Of a DNA stretch of 64,000 bases, positions 42,835 to 52,074 are shown one piece after another (position 1 is the stretch's first letter; the number at the start of each line of letters is the position of its first letter). Made by a program: the position numbers and the translations under genes. Location of the stretch: NCBI GenBank assembly GCA_024235795.1, contig JACKLR010000003.1:1-64000 (forward strand), given 5' to 3'. A model generated the notes under the pieces. That model did not search any database. It saw only the letters and a list, made by a program, of their open reading frames with translations, and was not told where the DNA came from. The stretch comes from Burkholderiales bacterium (lineage in GTDB: Bacteria > Pseudomonadota > Gammaproteobacteria > Burkholderiales > Nitrosomonadaceae).

Positions 42835-44199
42835 TTATCCACCCGCGATAGTCATATGGTCTATGAGAATCGAACCGCTTTGTTTTGAACCGCGCACCAC
42901 AATGTCGTTACCTATGGCTGTAATATCCGCAAACATTTCTTTGAGGTTGCCGGCAATAGTGATTTCTTCGACCGGATAACAGATTTCGCCATTTTCCACC
43001 CAGTATCCGGATGCGCCACGTGAATAATCGCCTGTTACCGAATTGACGCCATGCCCCATCAATTCGGTGACCAGCAAGCCTTTATTCATTTTTTTAAGCA
43101 TGACGTCAAAATCCACAGGATTGCCATTATCTATAATCAGATTATGGACACCACCGGCGTTTCCTGTCGTCTGCATACCGAGTTTGCGCGCTGAATAGCT
43201 GCTCAGAAAATAGCCCTTAACCACACCGCCTTCAACCACGCTACGCTCGGCAGTCGCAACACCTTCGTCATCAAATACGCTACTGGCCAGCCCTTTGGGT
43301 AAGTGCGGCAATTCACGAATATTAATATCGCCTGAAAAAATCCTTTGACCTGCGCTATTCAACAGAAAAGAAGATTTACGATAAAGGTTGCTGCCACTGA
43401 CCGCCGCAGCAAAATGTCCGATCAGGCTGGAGGCTACCGGCGCTTCAAATAATACGGGTACTTCACATGTTGCGATTTGACGTGCGCCAAGACGTGCAAC
43501 AGTACGCTCCCCGGCTTTCCTGCCGATGTATTCAACTGATTCGAGATCACCGCGATCCCGCGCCACGCTATACCAGTAATCGCGTTGCTTGCTTTCTTGC
43601 TGCTCGGCAATCGCCACACAGCTGATACTGTGCCGAGAATACGGATACCCTCCCATAAATCCGAGGCTGTTTGCATAAATGAAATGTGATTCATCAATCG
43701 ATATGCTCGCACCTTCGGAATTGGTTATCCGCTTGTCTACAGCAAAAGCCGCTTCTTCGCAATTACGTGCGAGTTCAATGGCTTCTTCGACAGTCAGTTC
43801 CCACGGGTGGTATAAATCAAGATCAGGGAATGTTCGTGCCAGAAGCGCTTCATCCGCCAGTCCTGAACAATTGTCTTCCGCCGTATGCCGCGCAATCGAC
43901 AATGCTGCGGTAACCGTATCATGAATCGCTTGCGGCGAAAAATCCGACGTACTTGCATTTCCGCGTTTTTGGCCAATATAAACCGTTACTGACAAACCCT
44001 TGTCGCGGTTATATTCAATTGTTTCCACCTCATTTTTGCGGACGGTTACTGTTTGACCAAACCCATCGGACACATGCGTCTCGCAGGCGCTAGCGCCGCC
44101 ATTTTTAGCATGACTCAGAATATCGCTGGCAATTTGCTGAAGTTTGGAAACAGGATATGAAAAATGGGAATGCATATTTGATACAGATATCTCGTTCAT
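42835..44199 (-). CDS. pmbA: Metalloprotease-related PmbA (TldD partner)
   Basis: A 454-residue cytoplasmic protein of the TldD/PmbA family. Recognised by VTVRKNEVETIEYNRDKGLS near the start, LVTELMGHGVNSVTGDYSRG and the end FADITAIGNDIVVRGSKQSG. PmbA is the half of the TldD-PmbA heterodimer that lacks the zinc site and processes small modified peptides and antitoxins. No tldD is in the window. It precedes dctQ by 12 nt, although functional linkage is unlikely. Confidence 0.95.
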   Translation of the reverse strand: MNEISVSNMHSHFSYPVSKLQQIASDILSHAKNGGASACETHVSDGFGQTVTVRKNEVETIEYNRDKGLSVTVYIGQKRGNASTSDFSPQAIHDTVTAALSIARHTAEDNCSGLADEALLARTFPDLDLYHPWELTVEEAIELARNCEEAAFAVDKRITNSEGASISIDESHFIYANSLGFMGGYPYSRHSISCVAIAEQQESKQRDYWYSVARDRGDLESVEYIGRKAGERTVARLGARQIATCEVPVLFEAPVASSLIGHFAAAVSGSNLYRKSSFLLNSAGQRIFSGDINIRELPHLPKGLASSVFDDEGVATAERSVVEGGVVKGYFLSSYSARKLGMQTTGNAGGVHNLIIDNGNPVDFDVMLKKMNKGLLVTELMGHGVNSVTGDYSRGASGYWVENGEICYPVEEITIAGNLKEMFADITAIGNDIVVRGSKQSGSILIDHMTIAGG

Positions 44200-44278
44200 A
44201 AAATAATTTATTTGTGCAAATGACAGTTGTAACAGAAACAGATACAGAATTTATTATGATAACAGCTTATTGATAACA

Positions 44279-44353
44279 TTATGCGTGCGAGCTGTACAGT
44301 GTTTGCCGATACATGATCATAAAATGAACTAGCAGATTTAAACTGTTTAGCAT
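44279..44353 (-). CDS. Possible 24-residue small ORF upstream of pmbA
   Basis: ATG at 44353 is preceded at 7 nt by AGGAG and followed by 24 codons (MLNSLNLLVHFMIMYRQTLY and four more) to a stop at 44279. It may be a leader peptide or membrane microprotein in the pmbA upstream region. Nothing supports it beyond the ribosome binding site. Confidence 0.35.
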   Translation of the reverse strand: MLNSLNLLVHFMIMYRQTLYSSHA

Positions 44354-44505
44354 AATCAATCTCCTATTAGAGACGTTCAAATTATATGAGACTAAGTGTG
44401 ATGAGACGGAAGAAATGAGAATTGTAAAGAACATGTTCTCAATTGATAAAAGCACAGTTAAAACGCTTTGATTATGTAATACAATTTTACGTGAGGGAAA
44501 AGACA

Positions 44506-45042
44506 ATGCAAAACAGTCAAAATAAAGCGATCGAACACGACGTCAAGCTAAGCAAGACACAGCGCAAGAAAGCCATGCTTGCTTTACAAAAAATGGGGGA
44601 GCAGCTTGTTGCGCTCAACGATAAGCAATTAGGCGAATTGGATTTGCCAGAAATGTTAATCGATGCTATACACGATGCCAGGCGAATAAATAAATTCGGC
44701 GCACGACAACGTCAAATGCAATTTATCGGGAAACTCATGCGGCATATCGATATGGTCCCCATCCAAGAAAAACTGGATGCCTGGCAACAAAGATCCTTAA
44801 ACCAGACTGCCTTATCCCATCAGACGGAACATTGGCGCGAACGCATCCTTAATGACACCAAAGCGATAACTGAATTTGCAGCAACTTATACCGCTGCGGA
44901 CATTAAACAGATTCGAGCTCTAACAAGAAATGCCCATAAGGAAAAACAAGCAAATAAACCACCCAAGAGCTATCGTTTGTTATTTCATGCCTTGCATACG
45001 GTAATAACAGCACAGGTAACGCTGTCGGAAGACACGGGTTAG
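44506..45042 (+). CDS. darP: Ribosome biogenesis factor DarP (YjgA, DUF615)
   Basis: A 178-residue basic, helical protein. The KLSKTQRKKAMLALQKMGEQ, then DLPEMLIDAIHDARRINKFG and RQRQMQFIGKLMRHIDMVPI blocks are hallmarks of DUF615, a dual-action factor that helps 50S maturation. The longer frame from 44443 is rejected because GAGGG lies just before ATG 44506 and the family starts there. Its stop overlaps the convergent small membrane protein gene by 4 nt. Confidence 0.93.
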   Translation: MQNSQNKAIEHDVKLSKTQRKKAMLALQKMGEQLVALNDKQLGELDLPEMLIDAIHDARRINKFGARQRQMQFIGKLMRHIDMVPIQEKLDAWQQRSLNQTALSHQTEHWRERILNDTKAITEFAATYTAADIKQIRALTRNAHKEKQANKPPKSYRLLFHALHTVITAQVTLSEDTG

Positions 45043-45263
45043 GTTTTTTCCTTGAATCTTGCCGCGTCAAGAATGGACCACAAATGTATGATGCCACCAA
45101 CGACAGCGGGAATAATTAACGCCGCAAAAAAGTAATTGGTGCTTACTACGATAAAAAAAAGCAAAGCCGATAAAGCCCGTCCTTGTACCAATTGGCCTAA
45201 ACCGGGAATAAGAAAACTGCATATTGCAGCAAGAACATTACCGCCAGAACCCTGACCTGTCAT
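45039..45263 (-). CDS. Small two-span membrane protein
   Basis: A 74-residue protein with two hydrophobic segments (about 9-25 and 31-52) in a TM2-like pattern: SFLIPGLGQLVQGRALSALL is a Gly-Pro-Gly hairpin motif common in short inner-membrane proteins. It ends with a charged DAARFKEKT tail. Function unknown. It converges with darP, sharing 4 bases. Confidence 0.78.
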   Translation of the reverse strand: MTGQGSGGNVLAAICSFLIPGLGQLVQGRALSALLFFIVVSTNYFFAALIIPAVVGGIIHLWSILDAARFKEKT

Positions 45264-45314
45264 CTTGTATCATTTATTGAATAATTTGATGGTGAACAAC
45301 CTTTGTGTTTCTTT

Positions 45315-45965
45315 TTAAAATTGTGCGCCGTTGACATTGTCTAAATCTATTCCAGAAAACCCACCCGCCATTTTCTTTTCTTTTATCTCCTCAATATTGG
45401 CCAGCTTTTTCAGATTTGATGCGGCATCCTGTATCATTGTATCCAGTTGCTTAAGTTCTTCATTTGTCAAAGTTTTATTCTGATCTATTTTAATTTTCAC
45501 AAGTTGCAAACCGTTTAAAAAATTGTTCATAATATCCAGTACGGTTCGCATGGTTGCTCTCAACACTTTTATTTTCTCTTCCTGAAACATGGCTTCTTGT
45601 GAAATCTTTAATGCGTGTATACGCTCAGCACTAAGTAACCGCTCACGCTTCAGTTGATTTATCGCAAGTAAAGCAGTGGCCCAAATCGAAAATACAGCCA
45701 AACCACGATTGGCGAGGACTTGCCAAAATATACCCCCATCCGGTGAATAAATAAAACCAAGAAAAACAAATAACGTACAAAAACTAGCCAGTATGAGTGT
45801 CGTACTTGGGAACTCTGACTTAAGCGATAATAGAATAACAATGATATAAGGTACTCCACTCGCTACACCCAAAGGAATGTTTAAATCTATCAGCAAGATA
45901 ATTACTGCTAAAAACCCACAGCACAGATAGATATTTCTGTCCGAATTAATTGCAATTTTAAGCAT
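45315..45965 (-). CDS. Membrane protein with degenerate histidine-kinase dimerisation domain
   Basis: About 216 residues. Three to four membrane spans (about 10-28, 35-52, 58-78, 88-108) precede a coiled region with MRTVLDIMNNFLNGLQLVKI, which resembles the HisKA-like helix pair but has Asn where a phospho-acceptor His would be expected; no ATPase domain follows. Start ATG 45965 is preferred to the GTG at 45983 because AGGG lies 8 nt upstream. It may sense a signal and regulate a separate kinase, but this is speculation. Confidence 0.75.
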   Translation of the reverse strand: MLKIAINSDRNIYLCCGFLAVIILLIDLNIPLGVASGVPYIIVILLSLKSEFPSTTLILASFCTLFVFLGFIYSPDGGIFWQVLANRGLAVFSIWATALLAINQLKRERLLSAERIHALKISQEAMFQEEKIKVLRATMRTVLDIMNNFLNGLQLVKIKIDQNKTLTNEELKQLDTMIQDAASNLKKLANIEEIKEKKMAGGFSGIDLDNVNGAQF

Positions 45966-46127
45966 CTTGACATCCCTAAGCACACAAAATCATTACTGTA
46001 GTACCATCGGTAGCGTGTTATCACGTTGCTGTTATTACTTTAAACTCTCTACATCATTCTCAACTCTTTCTACAAAACTGGCTTTGACAATCTTACTCTA
46101 CTCATTCCCGAATACTTTTGGGAACAC

Positions 46128-47021
46128 TTAGAAATAGAAGTAATGATCCACTAAAAGTGCCACAAACAACAACGCGAGATATAAAATTGAATAGCGGAAG
46201 GCTTTTCGAGCCAACTGATCACTGTAGTTTCGGTAAATCTCAATTGCGTAATACATGAACACAGCGTTTAATACGCCTGCACTCACAATATAAATCAAGC
46301 CACTCATTTGTGTAAGATAAGGAAATACAGTAACGATGCAAAGAATTACCGTATACAGCAAGACATGCAATTTAGTGAATTGATCCCCGTGTGTTACCGG
46401 TAACATAGGCATGCCAATTGAGGCATACTCATTTTTTCGGTAAAGTGCCAGCGCCCAGAAATGCGGCGGTGTCCAAGCGAAAATTATCAAAAACAGAAGC
46501 AGCGCATCAGCCGTAATTTCACCGGTAACCGCCGTCCAGCCAAGCACGGGTGGCATCGCGCCTGATGCGCCGCCGATAACAATATTCTGCGGGGTCAGTG
46601 GTTTTAAAATAATGGTATAAATAATCGCATAACCGACAAAAGTACCCAGTGTCAACCACATTGTTAGCGGATTCACCCATTCATAAAGAACAAACAACCC
46701 AGTGCCGCCAACAATTGTAAGAAAAAACAGCGTTTCTGGCACACTCACTTTACCTTGCGGTAAGGGACGTCCTTTTGTTCTGGCCATCACCGCATCCATT
46801 TTTTGCTCAACCAGGCAATTTAACGCTGCTGCGGCACCAGCTACCAATGCAATGCCCAGAGTGCCGAAAAATAATGCATCGATTGGCACCGCACCCGGTA
46901 CAGACAAAAACATTCCGATGACTGCAGTAAATACAATCAATGATACAACCCTGGGTTTTGTTAATCGATAAAACTGATGTATGCGTGAAGCTGTTTCTTG
47001 CCAAACTACACTCGTTGCCAT
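46128..47021 (-). CDS. ctaB: Protohaem IX farnesyltransferase (haem o synthase)
   Basis: A roughly 297-residue UbiA-family membrane enzyme with about nine spans. The prenyl-diphosphate motifs are NCLVEQKMDAVMARTKGRPL (N/DxxxD type) and the later loop with YRKNEYASIGMPMLPVTHG. It converts haem b to haem o, the first step toward haem a. ATG 47021 is preferred since AGGAG is 9 nt upstream; ATG 47030 is too close. It closes the cytochrome oxidase cluster, but ctaA, which would make haem a from haem o, is not present next to it. Confidence 0.95.
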   Translation of the reverse strand: MATSVVWQETASRIHQFYRLTKPRVVSLIVFTAVIGMFLSVPGAVPIDALFFGTLGIALVAGAAAALNCLVEQKMDAVMARTKGRPLPQGKVSVPETLFFLTIVGGTGLFVLYEWVNPLTMWLTLGTFVGYAIIYTIILKPLTPQNIVIGGASGAMPPVLGWTAVTGEITADALLLFLIIFAWTPPHFWALALYRKNEYASIGMPMLPVTHGDQFTKLHVLLYTVILCIVTVFPYLTQMSGLIYIVSAGVLNAVFMYYAIEIYRNYSDQLARKAFRYSILYLALLFVALLVDHYFYF

Positions 47022-47108
47022 TCTATTCATCTCCTACCATTCTCGAAGAATTGTATTTTCAATTCTATACTTTGTTACGTAGTTTTTAATTTATGGTTTC
47101 AAGAAATT

Positions 47109-47693
47109 CTACATGTGCTCGTCATGTGACACTTGCAGTAACCGCTTGATGTCATCACTCATTTTTCTTGGTTCAAGTTGCTCAGGAAAACGCATCATTA
47201 AATTTCCATATGGATCTATAAGATAAATATGTTTTCGCTGTATTTCCTTAGTGGGAATTTGATCAAGCAATTCGCTATCTTTAGCGTTGACGATCAACGT
47301 GCCTTCATATTCAGTCCATAATCTGTCTTCGACAGTCACATTGTCATCTACCAGCCATAACCGTTCTATCCGGTTCATTTCTCTGTTCTGCATGGTACGA
47401 ATCTGGCGCATGTAATATAATTTTGACTGGCACGCCTGATCGCAATACCCTGAATCAACAGTCAACAAAACCCACTTACCGTGCATATCCTTGATTCTAA
47501 ATATAATAGAATCCTTCTGCGTAACCCCCGAGCCCGATAATTTCTGTAGATCAATCAGTTCGCCATAATTTAAACTTCCTGGCCGATACCCCATAAAAAA
47601 GAGTGTATATGAAATCACAACCGGTGAAAGTAGTAATACCCCAATCATTATCAGCTTAAATCTGTTGGATCTCTTTATTGCTTCTTTTGACAT
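47109..47693 (-). CDS. Cytochrome oxidase cluster membrane-anchored thioredoxin-like protein
   Basis: A 194-residue protein with one N-terminal membrane span (about 14-34) and a periplasmic domain. The segment GKWVLLTVDSGYCDQACQSKLYYMRQ has a C-x3-C pair placed like the copper site of SCO/thioredoxin-fold assembly factors, and KHIYLIDPYGNLMMRFPE is the matching end strand. Such proteins are commonly found between surf1 and ctaA/ctaB in betaproteobacteria. A role in copper delivery or disulfide exchange during oxidase assembly is likely but not proven. Overlaps surf1 by 38 nt. Confidence 0.85.
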   Translation of the reverse strand: MSKEAIKRSNRFKLIMIGVLLLSPVVISYTLFFMGYRPGSLNYGELIDLQKLSGSGVTQKDSIIFRIKDMHGKWVLLTVDSGYCDQACQSKLYYMRQIRTMQNREMNRIERLWLVDDNVTVEDRLWTEYEGTLIVNAKDSELLDQIPTKEIQRKHIYLIDPYGNLMMRFPEQLEPRKMSDDIKRLLQVSHDEHM

Positions 47694-48384
47694 TTAATAC
47701 CAGAAAAATAATAATCGTTGTTACGGCAAGCGAAAACCACTGAATTGCGTAGCCAATATTTTTTGAGGCACCTGAATCGGGTCTTTCCCAATCCCGTATA
47801 AGACCATCATCGGCATGATCTTTTTGCAATAGCATCATCGGTTGCAGATTAATGTTCGTCATTTGACGAAAACGCTCTAAATTAAAGTTATCCCAAACAA
47901 CACCATCATCAACTTGGCCTGATAATTCCAATACTCTTAGTTCGGGTGACACAACTATGCCCGTTACAATCGTTTTACCCAATCGTGTTTGAATTTTGGG
48001 TAGCACGGACCGATCATAACCAGTTGGCACCCAACCACGATTAATAATGACATGCCAATCACTGTCGTTAATTTGTAGCGGTGTCAGCACATGATAACCT
48101 GCACGCCCTTTATAGGTTTTGTTATCCAGAAAAATCGTATACTCAGGCCGATATCTTCCTCGTGCTTCAACCTGTCGGTATTGAAAATCTTCTAGCTTAA
48201 TCGGACTACCGGGAACTGTAACTTTGGGTTCTTTCGACAACTGATCTAGTTGTTCTTGACGCGCATTTCTTTCATCAGCGCGTGACAATTGCCACTTGCC
48301 TAGCTCTACAAAAACTAGGACCAAACTAATGGTAACAACCAATGCCCACAACTTCGGCTTAAATCGATAACCTTTTAAAGTCAT
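47656..48384 (-). CDS. SURF1-family cytochrome oxidase assembly protein
   Basis: A 242-residue protein with two membrane spans (about 10-28 and 215-235) around a periplasmic domain. SURF1 features are VELGKWQLSRADERNARQEQ, the YRQVEARGRY block, NKTYKGRAGYHVLTPLQ and VIINRGWVP. SURF1 helps insert haem a into subunit I. It overlaps the downstream thioredoxin-like gene and follows coxC by about 150 nt. Confidence 0.93.
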   Translation of the reverse strand: MTLKGYRFKPKLWALVVTISLVLVFVELGKWQLSRADERNARQEQLDQLSKEPKVTVPGSPIKLEDFQYRQVEARGRYRPEYTIFLDNKTYKGRAGYHVLTPLQINDSDWHVIINRGWVPTGYDRSVLPKIQTRLGKTIVTGIVVSPELRVLELSGQVDDGVVWDNFNLERFRQMTNINLQPMMLLQKDHADDGLIRDWERPDSGASKNIGYAIQWFSLAVTTIIIFLVLNVKRSNKEIQQI

Positions 48385-48538
48385 TACCTACGGCCGTTTA
48401 TCCTGGTCGTGTTCATTTATTCACGTTTTTGACATTATTGTGAATAAAGGATTCCATGCTTAAACATTGAGTAGTAATGGAAATTACCTTGCGCCAACGT
48501 AAAAGCTGGAATCCATATTCAAGGGCAATTCTGTCTAT

Positions 48539-49393
48539 TTATAATAAATAAACAAATATAAACAGGCCTAACCATACAACGTCAACAAAGTGCCAGTACC
48601 ACGCAACACCTTCAAATCCAAAGTGCCTGTCTGGAGTAAAATGTCCTGCAGCACAGCGGAAATAGATCACGATCAGCATTATTGTACCCAACGTCACATG
48701 GAATCCATGAAAGCCGGTAAGCATAAAGAATGTTGAACCGTATGCACCAGTATTCAGTTTCAGGTTCAAGTCATTGTATGCATGCACATATTCATAGCCC
48801 TGCAAACCCAAGAACAAAACGCCAAGCGCGATGGTTGCCAGCATCCATTTCTTCAATGCATCACGGCGACCTTCTTTCAGCGCCCAATGCGCATAGGTAA
48901 TGGTCACGCCAGAAGTTAGCAGGATCAATGTATTGACCGCCGGCAAGCCCCATGGACCCATTGCGGTGTACTCTTCAAACTCACCTGGACCTGTAGATGG
49001 CCAGCCACCTTCATAAGCACCCCAGAAAGACTGCCCTAAAACCTGACTCTCATCTGCTAACCACGGTATAGATAAGACACGCATATAGTATAGCGCACCA
49101 AAGAATGCAGCGAAGAACATGACTTCAGAAAGAATAAACCATGTCATGCCCCAACGAAATGATTTATCGACATCTAAACCATATTTACCACTTTCACTTT
49201 CCGCCGCTACTGTTCCAAACCAGCGAAAACACATATAGAATAAAATAGCAAAGCCAATAGCCAGCATGCCATAACCTAATTCTATTTTATTCATTGTTAA
49301 TGCGGCACCAAACCCTAAAAACAATAAAGCTGTCGATCCGATAATCGGATATGCTGACGGGGTTGGTACATAATAACCGGATCCCTGACTCAT
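48539..49393 (-). CDS. coxC: Cytochrome c oxidase subunit III
   Basis: A 284-residue membrane protein with seven spans. Family blocks include RWGMTWFILSEVMFFAAFFG, ALKEGRRDALKKWMLATIAL, FFMLTGFHGFHVTLGTIMLI and the ending YWHFVDVVWLGLFIFVYL. The N-terminus GSGYYVPTPSAYPIIGS is typical of proteobacterial aa3 oxidases. It lies within the cox cluster, 32 nt after the DUF2970 gene. Confidence 0.96.
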   Translation of the reverse strand: MSQGSGYYVPTPSAYPIIGSTALLFLGFGAALTMNKIELGYGMLAIGFAILFYMCFRWFGTVAAESESGKYGLDVDKSFRWGMTWFILSEVMFFAAFFGALYYMRVLSIPWLADESQVLGQSFWGAYEGGWPSTGPGEFEEYTAMGPWGLPAVNTLILLTSGVTITYAHWALKEGRRDALKKWMLATIALGVLFLGLQGYEYVHAYNDLNLKLNTGAYGSTFFMLTGFHGFHVTLGTIMLIVIYFRCAAGHFTPDRHFGFEGVAWYWHFVDVVWLGLFIFVYLL

Positions 49394-49425
49394 TCTTACC
49401 CTCCTCCTACTTATAAATTTTCATT

Positions 49426-49641
49426 CTAATCAACAATTGTATTAACCAGTAGCAAAATACTGACTACAAAAATCATCGCACCGATAATTCCACCTATAAT
49501 CAACTGCGACGGTTTTAAATTTGCTGCGTCATTTTCAAGATCACTTTTTTTTCGAATGCCCATAAATGCTGACATTACTGCCTTTGCTACTTGGATAGCT
49601 GTGGCAATTTTCGATTTCTGTTCCTGCTTGTTTTCGCTCAT
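49426..49641 (-). CDS. DUF2970 small membrane protein
   Basis: A 71-residue protein with a single C-terminal membrane span (about 47-68) and the block AVMSAFMGIRKKSDLENDAA typical of DUF2970. These proteins occur regularly between ctaG and coxC in betaproteobacteria and probably assist or decorate the oxidase. It begins 3 nt after ctaG. Confidence 0.9.
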   Translation of the reverse strand: MSENKQEQKSKIATAIQVAKAVMSAFMGIRKKSDLENDAANLKPSQLIIGGIIGAMIFVVSILLLVNTIVD

Positions 49642-49644
49642 CCT

Positions 49645-50196
49645 TTATTTCTCACTAATTGCAGGTGTGCCAACGGGTAACTCAAAAAAAGTGTACGAAA
49701 TGGTAACCGTATGAAGTTCCTTAGGGAGGCTTGGTTCAATTACAAATTGCACCGGCATCTCTCTGACTTCTTTCGGCTTTAATACCTGTTTCGTGAAACA
49801 AAAACACTCAAATTTTCGCAGATGTTTATCTAAAAAACGGGGACTATAACTCGGTATTGCCTGTCCGTTAATTTCACGTTCCGAATTATTGGTAATTTCG
49901 TACATCACTTCCACTGGTTCACCAGGATGAATACGAACGCTACGCTGCAATGGTTTGAATTCCCAAGGCAAGCCTCTGGTATTGGCATCAAACTCTATGG
50001 TCACCCAGCGTTCTGTATCAACCTCCATATCTTTTACCAGCTTGTCCGGCTGCAGTAGATTGTTAATACCGGCAATTTCACAAAACTTTTCATAAAACGG
50101 CACCATCGCATAGCCAAATACAAACATAACGACTGAGAAGATCAACAGCTTCTTCATCATTGTTAGGTTGTCTTGCACTTTATTACTATTTGCCAT
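49645..50196 (-). CDS. ctaG: Cytochrome oxidase copper chaperone CtaG/Cox11
   Basis: A 183-residue protein with one N-terminal membrane span (about 14-33) and a periplasmic Ig-like domain. The copper motif CFCFTKQ (about 130-136) and the MPVQFVIEPSLPKELHTVTI block are diagnostic. It supplies copper to CuB of subunit I. The gene sits between the small ORF after coxA and the DUF2970 gene. Confidence 0.95.
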   Translation of the reverse strand: MANSNKVQDNLTMMKKLLIFSVVMFVFGYAMVPFYEKFCEIAGINNLLQPDKLVKDMEVDTERWVTIEFDANTRGLPWEFKPLQRSVRIHPGEPVEVMYEITNNSEREINGQAIPSYSPRFLDKHLRKFECFCFTKQVLKPKEVREMPVQFVIEPSLPKELHTVTISYTFFELPVGTPAISEK

Positions 50197-50333
50197 TTAT
50201 TATTACCGTTTAACCTTATTACTAAGAAAGCACTACTACAGCCGAAATCAACAGATTTATGTTATACGCACTGTAATCACTGTAACGATTAATCTGCTTG
50301 ATTATTTTCATTACATTCTTTCAACGTTGTCTT

Positions 50334-50441
50334 CTACACATCTTTAAAAAAGAAGACGCCAATATAAAGTGCAATTACCGTAATCAACAAAAACATTGCT
50401 GTTCTTAATTTCTTACGTTTTAAATCTGTTTCATCTGACAT
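50334..50441 (-). CDS. 35-residue cytochrome oxidase small assembly-type protein
   Basis: ATG at 50441 to TAG at 50334-50336. The product has a charged start (MSDETDLKRKKLRT) and one membrane span (MFLLITVIALYIGVFFF), ending KDV. AAGAGAAACGT precedes the ATG. It lies 18 nt after coxA and before ctaG, where betaproteobacterial cox clusters usually carry a tiny membrane protein annotated as a small assembly protein. Position, ribosome binding site and layout make it a real gene. Confidence 0.8.
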   Translation of the reverse strand: MSDETDLKRKKLRTAMFLLITVIALYIGVFFFKDV

Positions 50442-50459
50442 ACGTTTCTCTTCGGATTA

Positions 50460-52061
50460 TTAATGAACAGTCGGTTTAAAGACCGGCGGCTTCTCGAAGC
50501 TATGATATGGTGCTGGTGATGGCAGATGTGTCCACTCAAGTGTTGTAGCACCATCCCATGGTTTATCAGGCGCTTTTTCGCCACTGCGAATGGTTTTGAT
50601 CATGATGTACACAAACAGAAGCTGTGACAATCCGAAACCAAACGCCCCTAGGCTTGAAATCATGTTGAAATCAGCAAACTGTAGCGCATAGTCAGGAATT
50701 CTGCGTGGCATACCGGCTAAGCCCAAGAAATGCTGAACGAAGAATGCCATGTTAAAGAAGATCATGGACAGCCAAAAATGCCATTTACCCAGTTTTTCGT
50801 CATACATGCGGCCTGACCATTTAGGAATCCAGTAATACGCACCTGCAAATATCGCAAACAATGAACCAGACACCAATACATAATGGAAGTGCGCAATCAC
50901 ATAATAGGTATCCTGCACTTGAATATCGATTGGAACAATCGCGCAAATCACGCCACTAAACCCGCCGATTACAAACAGGAAAATAAATCCTATAGCAAAA
51001 AGCATTGGCGTTTCAAACGTCATTGACCCTCGCCACATCGTCGCAGTCCAGTTAAAGACTTTCACACCCGTGGGAACTGCGATCAGCATTGTTGCGTACA
51101 TAAAGAACAACTGTGCAACGGTTGGCATACCGGCGGTAAACATATGATGCGCCCACACCACACATGACAGGATCGCAATGGAAGCTGTCGCATAAACCAT
51201 TGAAGAATAACCAAACAGCGGTTTACGTGAGAAAGTTGGAATCACTTCAGACACAATACCGAAGGAAGGCAGAATCATAATATACACTTCCGGATGACCG
51301 AAGAACCAGAAAATATGCTGGAACAATACCGGATCACCGCCACCGGCCGCGTTAAAGAAACTTGTGCCGAAATGACGATCTGTCAAAAGCATGGTAACGG
51401 TACCTGCCAACACCGGCATTACCAATACCAAAAGATACGCGGTAATCAGCCATGTCCATACAAACAACGGCATATCCATCAGCTTCATGCCCGGTGCGCG
51501 CATATTCAGAATAGTAGTGATAATGTTAATTGCGCCCATAATGGATGAAGCACCCAGGATATGGACTGCAAAAATCATCATATCAACACCCAACCCCCCT
51601 TGTGTAGACAACGGCGGATAGAATGTCCAGCCCCCAGCAGCTGCGCCGCCAGGAACGAAGAATGATACGACCAATAATGATGCAGCCACAGGCAATAGCC
51701 AGAAACTCCAGTTATTCATACGGGCAAACGCCATATCAGGCGCACCGATCATCATTGGTACTTGCCAGTTAGCAAAACCCACGAATGCAGGCATAATGGC
51801 GCCAAACACCATAATCAAACCATGCAGCGTGGTAAATGAGTTAAATAATTCAGGTTCCAGAATTTGAATACCCGGCTGAAACAGCTCAGCGCGAATACCC
51901 ATTGCCAAGAAACCACCCGTAAAGAACATTGCCAGACTGAACCACAGGTACATCGTACCAATGTCTTTATGGTTGGTCGTTGTTACCCAGCGCATTATGC
52001 CTGTTGGATGGTGGTCATCGTGACCGCCGTGGCCATGCACGTCGCCATGTACTGCTGCCAT
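50460..52061 (-). CDS. coxA: Cytochrome c oxidase subunit I
   Basis: A 533-residue, 12-span subunit of an aa3-type haem-copper oxidase. Haem and CuB ligands are visible: TTLHGLIMVFGA (low-spin haem), GHPEVYIMILP with the His-Tyr pair, VWAHHMFTAG (CuB), and AHFHYVLVSG (both haems). A His-rich N-terminus HGDVHGHGGHDDHH may help copper loading. It reduces O2 and pumps protons as the terminal oxidase of the ammonia respiratory chain. It follows coxB by 13 nt. Confidence 0.97.
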   Translation of the reverse strand: MAAVHGDVHGHGGHDDHHPTGIMRWVTTTNHKDIGTMYLWFSLAMFFTGGFLAMGIRAELFQPGIQILEPELFNSFTTLHGLIMVFGAIMPAFVGFANWQVPMMIGAPDMAFARMNNWSFWLLPVAASLLVVSFFVPGGAAAGGWTFYPPLSTQGGLGVDMMIFAVHILGASSIMGAINIITTILNMRAPGMKLMDMPLFVWTWLITAYLLVLVMPVLAGTVTMLLTDRHFGTSFFNAAGGGDPVLFQHIFWFFGHPEVYIMILPSFGIVSEVIPTFSRKPLFGYSSMVYATASIAILSCVVWAHHMFTAGMPTVAQLFFMYATMLIAVPTGVKVFNWTATMWRGSMTFETPMLFAIGFIFLFVIGGFSGVICAIVPIDIQVQDTYYVIAHFHYVLVSGSLFAIFAGAYYWIPKWSGRMYDEKLGKWHFWLSMIFFNMAFFVQHFLGLAGMPRRIPDYALQFADFNMISSLGAFGFGLSQLLFVYIMIKTIRSGEKAPDKPWDGATTLEWTHLPSPAPYHSFEKPPVFKPTVH

Positions 52062-52074
52062 AAGTTATCTCCTC

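Noticed and set aside
44354..44505. 75-codon minus-strand frame extending the small ORF upstream of pmbA
   Set aside because: The frame's long upstream part lacks a ribosome binding site and overlaps the darP promoter region; only the short internal ORF has AGGAG.
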